From NCBI RefSeq assembly GCF_963583255.1, contig NC_084803.1:26200428-26264427 (forward strand): 64,000 nt of DNA. The letters run 5' to 3'. A model generated the notes under the pieces. That model did not search any database. It was not told the DNA's origin and was given only the letters and a program-made list of their open reading frames with translations. The DNA is from Pyrus communis. Lineage: Eukaryota > Streptophyta > Magnoliopsida > Rosales > Rosaceae. The translations under genes and the position numbers were made by a program. Each line of letters starts with the position of its first letter. The stretch's first letter is position 1. Below are positions 48,622 to 59,800 of the stretch, in pieces.

Positions 48622-49269
48622 TCACAAAGGTTGTTTACGTGAAGCCCCACTACGTGGCAAAACTATAAGAGCGGGAGGCATTGGAGCGGGAGGTATCGGA
48701 GCAGGAGGCATCGAAGATGGATCATTTGAGGCCTCAATACTTGGTGGAACGCTAGATGACCCAGGAAAAAGGTGCCTCTGGAGGAAAGCCGCAAGCCTTT
48801 GACGGTCACTTTGAATTCGACCTTCAGATTCTTGCAGCTCATCAAGCTTCCTCTTCATGCCCGTCGAATAATTATTTGCAAGCACGTGCAAACTTCTATT
48901 CTCGTGCTTAAGCTGCTTGATCTCTTGCTTAAGATTTTCCACCTTTGCCATCAATGATTCAACTTGACGGGATCGAGCAAGTAGGCGTTGGCCCATGTTG
49001 GACACAGAGCCCGCACACTGAACACTGAGAGCTAGGGACTCTTGAACGGCCAACTCATCAGACCGTCCTGAAAGCAGCCTACTATCTTTAGGAGTGAGGA
49101 GGTTCCTAGCTACTATCGTAGCTGTTGTTGCATCCGTCATCACGGAGTCTTCACCTGTAAGAGGGCCATTAGAAGATAAGAAAGATGGGCACCATACCTT
49201 AGCTTGACGCGGCGTACCCGGATCACTGCTGAGACTCAAATCTAAGCAAATGTTAGATGGGTTAGCCAT
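48622..49269 (-). CDS. Antisense ORF protein, EAR-like motif plus coiled coil (copy 1)
   Basis: 215 aa from the ATG at 49269, chosen because it matches the start of the homologue at 55917; an in-frame ATG 22 codons upstream gives 237 aa. The gene lies on the strand opposite to gag-pol, between pol and the 3' LTR. Visible parts: N-terminal CLDLSLSS with an LxLxL pattern, a conserved middle (TPKDSRLLSGRSDELAVQES), a coiled coil of about 60 residues (LLARSRQVESLM through KRKLDELQESEGR), and a Pro-rich tail ending SGASRKQPL. The frame is intact although gag and pol of the same element are dead. It is not a known Athila Env: no signal peptide or membrane segment. I know no assigned function; LxLxL motifs in plants can recruit TOPLESS-type corepressors, which here is only a hypothesis. 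Confidence 0.72.
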   Translation of the reverse strand: MANPSNICLDLSLSSDPGTPRQAKVWCPSFLSSNGPLTGEDSVMTDATTATIVARNLLTPKDSRLLSGRSDELAVQESLALSVQCAGSVSNMGQRLLARSRQVESLMAKVENLKQEIKQLKHENRSLHVLANNYSTGMKRKLDELQESEGRIQSDRQRLAAFLQRHLFPGSSSVPPSIEASNDPSSMPPAPIPPAPMPPALIVLPRSGASRKQPL

Positions 49270-50388
49270 TTTCAAAGGTGTTAAAAGAGAAGGGTGGATG
49301 AAGTTAAATCTCAAAGGGCCGGAGACGAGTTTCACAAACGGGCAATCTTCAAAGTGTGCATGTTGGAGGTGATCGATACCTCTATAAAAAGGAAAGGCGA
49401 CACGACCACCGATTCAAAAAGCCGGATTTTCCTGCATAAAGTTCGGCAACGCTCTTCAGATACAATCTCGGCTTTTCAGATAACGCGTGCAACTTTGTCA
49501 AAAGATTTCTGACAAAGTTGAAAACGCGTGGAGGTCATCATCCCAACTACACACTTTTGCCGACAAGCGTGGGTGACAGAGCCGCATCCGCACTACTACT
49601 TGCCATTCAGAAATCAAAGAGGCGTTTGTTCAGAAATCGAAGAGGCGCTTGTTCAGAAATCGAAGAGGCGCTTGTTCAGAAATCGAAGAGGTAACACCCT
49701 CCGAACCTCAAAAGCTGGGCCGCTTATTCAAGGATCAAAGAGTCATAACTCTTTTTCAAAAAGCCTCATTTGCTGGATCAAAACTTTTGTCGACAATGGT
49801 AAAGGAACAGTACCACCACTTGCTATTGGGAAATCCCTATATATGTCGACCTTCATCTTTTATGGCAAGGCAGACCTGAAAAACAAAAATGCCCAACTCT
49901 TCCTCACCTCTGAGGGTGCACTCCCAGCAAAGCCTCTCAACATGCTCAGTTTTCTTCTTCCCTTGAGAACACCTATTCAACCATTGATGTACCCCCAAAG
50001 AAGATACCAAATGCCTGGAGAACAGATGAGGCAGGAGGAACTTCTTCAAAAGCAAAAGTATCTCATATCATCAAGGGCGAAAGCAAAGGTATAAAGCAAA
50101 AGTATCTCATATCATCAAGGGCGAAAGCAAAGGTATCTCATATCATGCTCTTTCCCTGTCTTTTCCTTTGTCCTTGTTCTTACTCGCATAGCAAAGTGAA
50201 AGAAAGCAATCAGCCGGCACTTGGAGTCAGTCTTCCGATCTGGAACCGACTACCTGGAATCCATTCCCTGGTTGCTTACCTAGCGTTGCTCTCGAGTAGT
50301 TATCTTCAACGGTTGATACACTTCCAGAGAAGGGACCACTTCTGCAAGGGGAGCAAGTAAGGCAAGTGAAAATGATACATTGAAGCAT
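49270..50388 (-). promoter_or_regulatory. Upstream region of the antisense ORF (copy 1)
   Basis: Homologous, in reverse, to 54900-55916. It contains a 23-bp tandem repeat CAGAAATCGAAGAGGCGCTTG at 49612-49690 (about 4 copies) and a tandem AAGTATCTCATATCATCAAG / GGCGAAAGCAAAGG repeat at 50050-50148 (about 3 copies). On the minus strand a TATA-like CATATATAGGGA lies at about 49839-49850. The 188-aa frame on the plus strand here is a by-product. The region is cut at 50389 by the young element. Confidence 0.55.
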
Positions 50389-52776
50389 TGATGCGAGATT
50401 TACTTGACACTCAAATTAAACCCTCGTTTGACAATTGTAGTAGAATGGATAAGTGAGGGATCGTTCTAGACCGGGGATTAGGAGGGCTTGCTAAAACCTT
50501 CTAAATTGACTTAAAAACATAAAAACTAAATTAAAATACTCTTAACAAGACTACTATGACTCATAATGGCTTTAAAAAACTCAAATTGTCTAAAACAATC
50601 AAATTGACTCAAATAGAAGCTAGAACTTGATTTAGACGAATTTGCAAGTGTTTATGACTCCAAAAGCTTAAAGATACAAAAATAAAACAAATACGAATGA
50701 TTAAGACTCAACGAAATATGGGGGAAATGTGTTTGGACGATATTAAATTAAAAAGACAGAATAGAATTAAAGGCAAAATGTAAATATGAATGTGATGAAA
50801 ATATGGATGATGGAATAGCCAAGGGGTTCTTCTCCACACATGTTACACTTGCATACGAAATTGATTCTCAGTTGGTCTTTCGATAAGTTGTGAAACTCAA
50901 TGCTCTAAGTTAATTAGGTCCGCTTAAATTAACTTTCAGATTTCCCTAGATTCGTTGGATTGAATGGAATACGCATTACAACCAAATTATTCTTAATCAA
51001 AGTCCCTAACTATGGAATACGCATGATAGAGACATTCAACAAAGATCATTAAGTTCAACGGAAATCATAAACATCGACGAGGCATTCGTTACTATGGAAT
51101 ACGCATGAAACTTATGCCAAGAATTCGTTTAACGCGATTGTTTATAAGCGACCTCCACTACTTGTGAATATAAGTTCATTACGATTAGGTGAAATTCACT
51201 TATATTCTAGCGTCATATTTATGCATGAAAATTAAGCGCGCATTCTTAATAAACATTCATAAATAAGTTATCAATCAAACGGTTAAACAAATTGAATCCA
51301 CAACTTATGAAATTCCAACCAAAAGTAATCAATTCATATTGCAAGCATAAACATGTATTTTGAATCACCCCCTAGCTAAAGGGGGGTTTAGTTCCTCATA
51401 ACTTTGAAATCAAAGAAACACCTAAACATTCCAACAACTCAAACTTGAATTGTATGAACGTTTAGGCACTCTTCTCTTCCATTACAAAACAAAGAAGATT
51501 GAATTTAAACATTGAAATCAAAGAAACACCTAAACATTCCAACAACTCAAACTTGAATTGTATGAACGTTTAGACACTCTTCTCTTCTTCGTTATTGTGG
51601 CACAAGGTCTAAGGAGATGTTAAGGGCTTTAGGTGTATGTGGAATGGAGTAGGGAGTGGTTGGAGATGGAAGAATGAAGAGAAAATATGCAGAAAATGAA
51701 GGGATATGCACGGCAAGAATGGGTTTGTTGCTTGGTGTTTGTAACTGAAAATGTGTATGGAAGAAGTGAATGAATTGTGGAAGAATGGATGCTTATTTAT
51801 AGGTGAAATGGGGGAACATGGCAGCTAGGAGGGAATGTGGCTGCATGTTTGAATGATTAAAGGATGCATGTGGGTTGAAATGAAAGGGAAATGCATGTGC
51901 AAAGCTGGAAATGCATGTGAAGATGTTGGAAATGGAATGAAACTCACGGCAATAGTGTAATGGTGCATGTGTTGGCTGTTTTGTTTGTTGGTTAAAGCTT
52001 GTATTTGCATGTGAATGTTGTTTGTGTGAAGTGTGTGTGAATGCATGTGGATTAAAGAGTGAATGCATGTGTTGGATGATTTCTTGGTGAGGGAATGCAT
52101 GTGCAAATGCATGTGGAATGTGGCTGAAAATGAAAGGAGGAGTGCAATGGAATGTGCACGGCAATAATGTGTGTTTGTGCATGTGGGTGAATGTGCATGT
52201 GTTTTAGGTTGTAATGTGTAGATAATTATGAGTATGATAAATGATAAGTGTATGATATGTTGAGTGATATGTTGAGTGGTAAGTGAATGATAAGATAAGT
52301 GATAAGTGAATGATATGTTGAGTGATAAATGAATGATATGTTGAGTGATAAGATAAGTGGTTATTGATATGTAGATGAATGAATGATATGATAAGTAATA
52401 AATGAATGATATGTGGTGATGATAAGATAAGTGTATGATATGATAAGTGGTGAATGAAGGAGTGGAATGTTGGAATGTTATGCACGACTAAGGATATAGG
52501 AAAGGTTTAAATATCCTAAAACTAAAGGGAACAAGGTTCCAACACTTTGGTCTTCAATTAGGTTTTCAATTTCGTCCAACACTTTGGCTCCAAGCATAAG
52601 CTATCCATCCTTAGCCCAAAAGTGCTCCAAAAGTCTCCAAAATGCATCTTTTTGCTCCTTTAGCCCTTTCGGCCTACAAACACACGAAAATAGCTTAAAG
52701 TACTAAAATAACTAAAGAAACATAACGTAAATGTACGAGAACAAGCCATTTAAGTCGCATGAATATGCTCCTATCA
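50389..52776 (-). repeat. 3' LTR of the young Athila-like element (2388 bp)
   Basis: Plus strand TGATGCGAG...GCTCCTATCA, i.e. TGATAGGAGC...CTCGCATCA in sense. Differences from the partner noted at 50563, about 50632, 50765, 50856 and 50906. A minus-strand TATA box (CCTATAAATA) lies at about 51793-51802. A ~70-bp block (AAACACCTAAACATTCC ... GAACGTTTAG) occurs twice, at 51414-51470 and 51522-51575. Confidence 0.92.
52215..52455. repeat. Minisatellite in the 3' LTR
   Basis: Repeats of GATAAGTGAATGATATGTTGAGT-like units (about 20-24 bp, roughly ten irregular copies). The solo LTR of the same family has only a short version (42535-42585). Confidence 0.75.
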
Positions 52777-52792
52777 AATACCCCCACACTTA
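52777..52792 (-). promoter_or_regulatory. Polypurine tract of the young Athila-like element
   Basis: Sense strand TAAGTGTGGGGGTATT abutting the 3' LTR. The same 16 bases precede the LTR of the second family (42995-43010). Confidence 0.85.
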
Positions 52793-54500
52793 GCTTTTGC
52801 TAGTCCTCGAGCAAAACAGAATAAAAACAAATAAACAAAACGACACTAAACACGTAAAACACAACCTAAACCTTCCAACAACCGTCTTAGGGATTTCCAG
52901 TGCACATGACATGTTAAAAATCATCATTCTCACAGATTTTAGTCATCTTCACACTTAAGTACATTCTTAATCATAGTCACCATATACTAGTTCACAATTA
53001 AGCATTTAAAACCATGTTTTGAATGTAGTAACATGCCTTAGAGAATTTGCTCAATTCCTTACAAGATATGCATCGATTTTCACTCAGAATTTCTAACTAC
53101 ACACCCTAATCTAGTCATATGTGAGAAGATTGATGTAAACATGAAAACGAACACTCACATATATGTATCATAAAGAGAGCAATTTCTGGAGTTAATAAGC
53201 ATGTTTAGGTATGATCTCATGAATGGAATGCTACTACTTAGAAGCGAGAACCAGTGACACCATAAGCTTATACCAAGTTCAAACTCCACAAATTGAAACA
53301 CATAACAATCAAGATAGAAGTCAAAGGGTTGTAACGGGGCTAGGGTATTGGCTAACAATGAAAGGTGAAGGATAAACAAACATTCTTAAAGCAATAGTGA
53401 GCAAAGTATTGAATTAGGTACTTAGAATTCCCTTTAGAACGCAGAAGTCAATTTTGAACACCCAAGGGGAAGTCACAAAACTTAGGGCCATATTCAACTT
53501 TTTTGGGCCCTTTCTTCAACAATCACACTTGTGAGTCCATTCTCACTTATTTTCACTCTTTTTCGTTCTTTTCTTCTTCTTTTTCTCACATATTTTTTTA
53601 TTTTTTATTTTTATTATTTTTTATTATTTTTTATTATTTTTATTTTTTATTTTATTTTTTTCCGTGCCTCCTTCCCCCACACTTATTTTCTGCAACATAT
53701 TAATCAAAAGGAATTCATTATCCGTCATGTTTACTATGCTTCAAGAACAAGGGTACGGATGGTCCTAATCTAGGCTAGGTGAGGATGATATGGGTTAACA
53801 AAGAACATGGGCTAAACAAGGCTCAACGGGGTTAAAACTTACAACATATACGAAATATGGGAAGTAAGGCTATTTGGCTATGGTGGCAACTACACAACTT
53901 CATCTTGATATATGTTATGCAATTCAATGTCATGCTTTGAATGAAACGGATATAAGTTCTAGCATTTAGTTCTATCATGATACAATTGCATTCTAAGTAG
54001 CAACCAAGCAAGGAATAATGAGATCATGCAACAACTTTAGAAAACAAAGAATCACAGAATATAACTCTCCAAAGAAGGTAATGGCTCGAGTCTCACAGGG
54101 ATGTAGCGTTATTATGAGTTCCTTCCTTCAAGCATGTTACAAAAACGAATTTTTCTTTTATGATTGCATGTGAAGTCATACATTATAACCATAACTAAAC
54201 ATATACCAAGAGTAAATCAAACTTTCATCCATGTTTATAACTCTTTTTAACAGTCATGCAATTACAAACCAAATCCTCATCATAACGTTGGAAGGTTCCC
54301 TAAGACACAAAAACAACTCAAAACACTCTTTTTAGGCTTTTCAAAAAAATGTTTTTCAAATTTTTATGTGATTTTCGGAGTTATAAAACAAAACACGCTA
54401 AAACAGTTTAAAAACACCTTAAAAACATTTAAAACAGCAAGGAACAATACTTGAAGTTATGGGTGATAAAATTCAACGAATTTGCATCAACATACTTAGT
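52793..54500 (-). mobile_element. Non-coding 3' internal region, no env
   Basis: 1.7 kb without a convincing frame on the sense strand; frames at 53503-53773 come from a T-rich TTTTATT tract (53560-53660). Many Athila elements carry an env-like frame between pol and the 3' LTR, but none is visible here. Confidence 0.6.
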
Positions 54501-54516
54501 TACCCCCCCACACTTA
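54501..54516 (-). promoter_or_regulatory. Second polypurine tract
   Basis: Sense strand TAAGTGTGGGGGGGGTA, nearly the same as the tract at 52777-52792 but 1.7 kb inside the element, just outside the direct repeat that bounds the antisense cassette. It may prime additional plus-strand synthesis. Confidence 0.55.
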
Positions 54517-54660
54517 AATCAAACATTGTCCTCAATGTTTTAAGCATAGATTCACACAAAGCATAAGTAAATACACAAAAAGCACTTAAACATACTAAAC
54601 ATGGCAGAATGTAATTAACAAAGAGAAGAGTTTAGAGACGCAAATCTGGTTATAGAGTGT
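54515..54660. repeat. Direct repeat flanking the antisense cassette, LTR-side copy
   Basis: TAAATCAAACATTGTCCTC...AACAAAGAGAAGAGTTT is similar in order and sequence to 56645-56790 (TAAATCAAACTTTTTCTC...AACAAAGAGAAGAGTTT), roughly 140 bp, diverged. Confidence 0.7.
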
Positions 54661-54899
54661 AAATTCCATCTTCTCCTTGGTAATTGCATTGAGGCTTTTG
54701 ATCTTTGTGATTCCACAGGCTTACTCTTGAACTGGTTTCTGCCCATCGTTGATTTTCCTTTGTGCTACTTCTTGAACTGGGCAGCAGAATGGTTCTTTTG
54801 GTCTCCCCCGAAGGTCTGAGCGTATCCCTTTTATCTGTTTCTTTGTTCAATCTTTCCAATTCGTATTGAAAAGGGTTGGAGGATAACTCAGCCTATGTT

Positions 54900-55916
54900 T
54901 GTCTCCACATGCTTCAATGTATCATTTTCACTTGCCTTACTCGCTCCCCTTTGCAGAAGTGGTCCCTTCTCCGGAAGTGTATCAACCGTTGAAGATGACT
55001 ACTCGAGAGCAACGCTAGGTAAGCAATCAGGAATAGATTCCAGGCAGTTGGCTCCAGAACGGAAGACTGACTCCAAGTGCCGGCTGATTGCTTGTTTTAC
55101 TTTGCCATGCGAGTAAGAACAAGGACAAAGAAAAAGACAGGGAAAGAGCATGATATGAGATACTTTTGCTTTTGACCTTGATGATATGAGATACCTTTGC
55201 TTTTGAAGAAGCGGTGAATGAATCAGCACATGTATTTGTTGTGCTGCTTCCTCCTGGGTCATCTGTACTCCAGACATCTGGTATCATCTTTTGGGGAAGA
55301 AGAAAGAATTTAGTATTTCGAAAGGCTTTGCTGGGAGTGCACCCTCAGAGGTGAGGGAGAGTTGGGCATTTTCTTCAGGTTTGCCCTGCCATAAAAGACG
55401 AAGGTCGACATATATAGAGATAATAGCAAGTGGTGGCACTTTTTACCTTTGTCGACAAACGTTTTAATCCCGCAACTCTGGCTTTTTGAAATAGTGGCGC
55501 CTCTTCGATTTTTGAATACGCCTCTTCGATTTCTGAGCAGGCGCCCCTTCGATTTCTGAGCGACACGTGGTAGTGCAGATGCGGCTCCTTTTGACAAAGC
55601 TGCACGCGTCTTCTGAAAAGCAGAGAAAGCGTCGCCGAACTTTGCGCTTGTCGGCTAAAGATGTGTAGTTGTGATGATGGCCTCCACGTGTTGTCTGAAA
55701 AGAAGAAATCTTTTGACAAAGTTGAACGCACCTTCTGAAAAGCCGAGAAAGCGTCGCCTAAATTACGCCGGAAATTCCGACTTTTTGAATTGGTGGACGC
55801 GTCGCCTTGGCTTTTTTATTGAGCTATCGATCACCACAACAAACACACTCTGAAGAAAATCGACTCCGGCCCTTTGAAATTTAACTCCATCCCTTCTCTT
55901 TGAACACTTTTGAAAA
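54900..55916 (+). promoter_or_regulatory. Upstream region of the antisense ORF (copy 2)
   Basis: Homologous to 49270-50388 in reverse. It contains TATA-like CATATATAG at 55409-55417, conserved with the other copy. G-box-like CACGTG cores lie at about 55565 and 55686. A repeat of CCTCTTCGATTTCTGAG type occurs at 55500-55560 (3 copies), and a ~48-bp block (TTTTGACAAAG-TG-ACGC ... AGAAAGCGTCGCC) occurs twice, at 55588-55636 and 55709-55757. Which signal starts transcription cannot be decided from sequence. Confidence 0.5.
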
Positions 55917-56609
55917 ATGGCAAACTCATCGAACCTTAGCTTGGAATTGAGCCTTAGCAGTGATACGGGCGCGCCGCGTCAAGGTAACGTATGGCGCCCT
56001 TCTTTCTTTTCTTCTAACGGTCCTCTCACAGGTGAAGACTCCGTGATGCAGGACGCCACAACAGCTACAATAGTAGCTAGGAACCTCCTCACTCCGAAAG
56101 ATAGTAGGCTGCTGTCAGGACGGTCCGATGAGTTGGCCGTTCAAGAGTCCCTCGCACTTAGTGTTCAGTGTGCGAGTTCTGTGTCCAACATGGGCCATCG
56201 CCTGCTTGCCCGCTCCCGTCAGGTGGAATCATTGATGGCAGAGGTGGAAAGTCTCAAGCAGGAGATCCAGCAGCTGAAGTATGAGAATAGAAGTTTGCAC
56301 GTGCTTGCAAACAACTATTCGACGGGCATGAAGAGGAAGCTTGATGAGCTGCAAGAGTCTGAAGGTCGGATTCACAGTGACCGTCAAAGGTTCTCGTCTT
56401 TCCTCCAGAGGCACCTTTTTCCTGGCTCATCCAGCGCTTGGCCAAGTATTGAGGCCTGGAATGCTCTATCTTCGATGTCTCCCGCTCCGATGCCTTCTGC
56501 TCCTATGCCTTCTGTTCCTACGCCTTCCGCTCCGATGCCTTCTGTTCCTACGCCTTCCGCTTCAAGAGTAAAGCCACGTAGTGGGGCCTCAAGCAAACAC
56601 CCTTTGTGA
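55917..56609 (+). CDS. Antisense ORF protein, EAR-like motif plus coiled coil (copy 2)
   Basis: 230 aa, on the strand opposite to gag-pol, stopping 268 bp from the pol stop codon (convergent). N-terminus SNLSLELSLSSD contains LxLxLxL at residues 7-13. Residues 30-100 are the most conserved with copy 1 (NGPLTGEDSV, TIVARNLLTPKDSRLLSGRS, DELAVQES). Residues about 95-165 form a heptad-rich coiled coil with basic patches (KRKLDEL). The tail repeats APMPS/VPTPS (189-213) and ends SGASSKHPL. By eye it is about 75-80% identical to the copy at 48622-49269, with most differences conservative or in the tail. No signal peptide or membrane segment. Possibly a nuclear or chromatin-acting regulator, but the function is unknown. 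Confidence 0.78.
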   Translation: MANSSNLSLELSLSSDTGAPRQGNVWRPSFFSSNGPLTGEDSVMQDATTATIVARNLLTPKDSRLLSGRSDELAVQESLALSVQCASSVSNMGHRLLARSRQVESLMAEVESLKQEIQQLKYENRSLHVLANNYSTGMKRKLDELQESEGRIHSDRQRFSSFLQRHLFPGSSSAWPSIEAWNALSSMSPAPMPSAPMPSVPTPSAPMPSVPTPSASRVKPRSGASSKHPL

Positions 56610-56877
56610 AGCACCATCTTTCTTTGTTTAGCAGTGCCTATCAATAAATCAAACTTTTTCTCAATGTTACAATCATAGACTCACACAATTAATAAACAAA
56701 CAAACAATAACAACTAAACAACCTAACAAGGCAAAAACGAAATAGCAACAAAGAGAAGAGTTTTTTTTTTTAGGAATCTGGATTTGGAGTGCTTTCTAAG
56801 TCTTCCTTTGTTGAATGCATGGGTTGCCTCCCAAGTAGCGCTTTCTTTTACGTCTTGCAGCCGGACGGTACCTCCGT
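56610..56877. other. Convergent intergenic spacer with the pol-side direct repeat
   Basis: Holds the pol-side copy of the direct repeat (56645-56790) and an 11-base T run (56761-56771). Both the antisense ORF and pol must terminate here, or their transcripts overlap. Confidence 0.65.
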
Positions 56878-59800
56878 TTAAGCTTGACTAGGTTCCACGG
56901 CATGGAGGGGTACCTCCTCCACGACATGCTCCTCAAACATCTCGTAATAGGGCTTCAATCGATGCCCATTCACTTTGAATTCTTGCTGCGTCCTTGAACT
57001 TTTGATTTGCACTGCACCATGAGGGAAAACATTAGTAACAACAAACGGGCCAATCCATTTAGAACGCAACTTACCAGGAAACAAACGTAGGCGAGAGTTG
57101 AAAAGTAACACTTTCTGCCCAACTGTGAAGGTCTTGGTTCGAATCATTTTATCATGGAATGCTTTGGTCTTGGCTTTGTACATCCGGGCATTCTCATAGG
57201 CTTCATTCCGAATCTCCTCAAGTTCATTTAATTGGAGCTTCCTATGAACTCCCGCTGCATCTATGTCCATGTTGAAAGTCTTCACGGCCCAATGTGCCTT
57301 GTGCTCTAACTCTACGGGCAAATGACATGGCTTACCATAGACGAGCCGAAAAGGTGACATCCCAATGGGTGTTTTGTATGCCGTACGATATGCCCACAGT
57401 GTATCATCTAAACGTAAGCTCCAATCCCTCCTTGTTGGTCCAACGGTCTTCTCCAAAATTTGTTTGATTTCTCGGTTAGACACCTCGGCTTGGCCATTTG
57501 TTTGAGGATGGTAAGGTGTGGAGACCTTATGGTTGACATGGTACTTTCTTAGCAACGCCTCAATGGTCCGATTGCAAAAGTGAGACCCTCCATCACTTAT
57601 GATTACTCTCGGCATTCCAAACCTAGCAAAAATGTTAGTTTTCACGAAATCTGCAACCACCTTAGAATCGTTAGTACGGGTGGCTTTTGCTTCCACCAAT
57701 TTAGAAACATAATCAACGGCTAGCAAGATATAAGTGAAACCATAAGATGGAGGGAAAGGGCCCATGAAATCAATGCCCCAAACATCAAAAATTTCAACAT
57801 TAAAGACAGGGGTTTGCGGCATTTGGTCCTTGGTACCTATGTTACCCATTCGTTGGCAACGATCACAAGACATACAAAAGGTTCTAGCATCCCTAAATAT
57901 AGTCGGCCAATAAAAACCACACTCTAGAACCTTGAGGGCAGTGCGTTGTGTGCCAAAATGACCACCACATGCATATGTGTGACAAAAGCTTAGAATTGAG
58001 TGAAATTCAGAATTATGCACACATCTACGTACAATTTGATCTGAGCAATACTTCCACAAATAAGGGTCATCCCAAACATAGAAACGTGCATCATTTTTAA
58101 GCTTATCACGTTGGTGCTTGTTTAGTTCATTTGGAATTTGTTTAGCCACCAAGTAATTCACTAAATCTGCATACCATGGTTCACTTACCTCAATGGATAA
58201 CAGCTGCTCATCGGGAAAAGTTTCAGGGATAGGTACGGCATGTTCATGCTCCTCGTGGATCATTCGGCTTAAATGGTCAGCCACTACATTCTCGCTTCCT
58301 TTCTTATCCCGGATTTCAATATCAAATTCTTGAAGAAGAAGAATCCAACGGATAAGCCTCGGCTTTGCTTCCTTTTTCGTGATCAAGTACCTCAAAGCTG
58401 CATGATCAGAATAAACGATTACTTTAGTACCAATTAAATATGAACGGAATTTATCTAAAGCAAAAACCACAGCTAGAAGTTCTTTTTCCGTCGTGGAGTA
58501 GTTCAATTGGGCATCATTGAGAGTCCGAGAGGCATAGTATATGACATGCGGCCGCTTGTCTCTTCTTTGTCCTAGAACAGCTCCTAATGCATAGTCGGAT
58601 GCATCGCACATGAGCTCGAACGGAAGGCTCCAATCTGGAGGTACAATAATGGGGGCCGAGACTAGCTTCTCCTTGAGTTGGTTAAATGCCGAATTACACT
58701 CTTCATCAAACTTGAATGGCACATCTTTTTGAAGCAATCGGCAAAGAGGGTTGGACATCTTGGAGAAGTCCTTGATAAAACGCCTATAGAACCCTGCATG
58801 GCCAAGAAACGAACGTACCTCTCTAACCGAAGTAGGAGAGGGTAAGTGACGTACAAGGTCTATTTTCGATTTATCTACTTCAATTCCTTTTTCTGAAACA
58901 ATATGTCCTAAAACTATACCTTGTTTCACCATAAAGTGACATTTCTCCCAATTCAAGACAAGGTTAGTTTCAACACATCGTTTCAAAATTAAGGTTAGAT
59001 TATCCAAGCAATTATCAAATGAACTCCCAAACACACTGAAATCATCCATGAAAACCTCAATGATCTTTTCAACAAAATCGGAAAATATACTTACCATACA
59101 CCTTTGGAAAGTGGGCGGTGCGTTGCATAAGCCAAATGGCATGCGACGATAAGCAAATGTTCCAAAGGGACATGTGAATGTGGTCTTCTCTTGATCATCC
59201 GGGGCTATCACAATTTGGTTATATCCAGAGTATCCATCAAGAAAACAGTAAAAAGCATGACCGGCTAACCTTTCGAGCATCTGGTCGATGAATGGCAAAG
59301 GAAAGTGATCTTTCCTAGTCATGGCATTTAGCTTCCGGTAATCGATACATACTCGCCATCCAGTCTGAATGCGTGTAGGCACGAGCTCATTCTCATCATT
59401 CTTGATAACAGTTACTCCGGACTTCTTGGGAACGACTTGAACTGGAGAGACCCAACGGCTATCGGAGATAGGGTAGATCACTCCGCAATCCAAAAGCTTG
59501 ATTATTTCCTTCTTCACCACTTCCATCATCGGAGGGTTGAGACGGCGTTGAGCCTCTCGAGTTGGTTTAGCCCCCTCCTCAAGAAGTATACGGTGCATGC
59601 ATGTGGTAGGGCTTATTCCTTTAATGTCGGCCAAAGTCCACCCTATGGCCGTTTTGTGCTCTCGCAGCACCCTCACAAGCTTTTCCTCCTCCATTGCCGT
59701 GAGACTTGATGAAATGATGACAGGCAATGTTTCGCCTTTTCCCAAAAATACATACTTCAAATGGTCCGGCAACGGCTTAAGTTCAAGCGATGGTGCCTGA

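Noticed and set aside
49528..50094. 188-aa plus-strand frame upstream of the antisense ORF
   Set aside because: Part of it is the tandem GAAATCGAAGAGGCGC repeat; the frame is not kept in the homologous region at 55030-55730, so it is not a gene.
53503..53773. Phe/Tyr-rich frames that look like membrane proteins
   Set aside because: Encoded by a T-rich simple-sequence tract in the non-coding part of the Athila-like element.
52777..54500. Searched for an Athila env-like frame
   Set aside because: No sense-strand frame with a signal peptide or membrane segment could be found; only short AT-rich frames exist.
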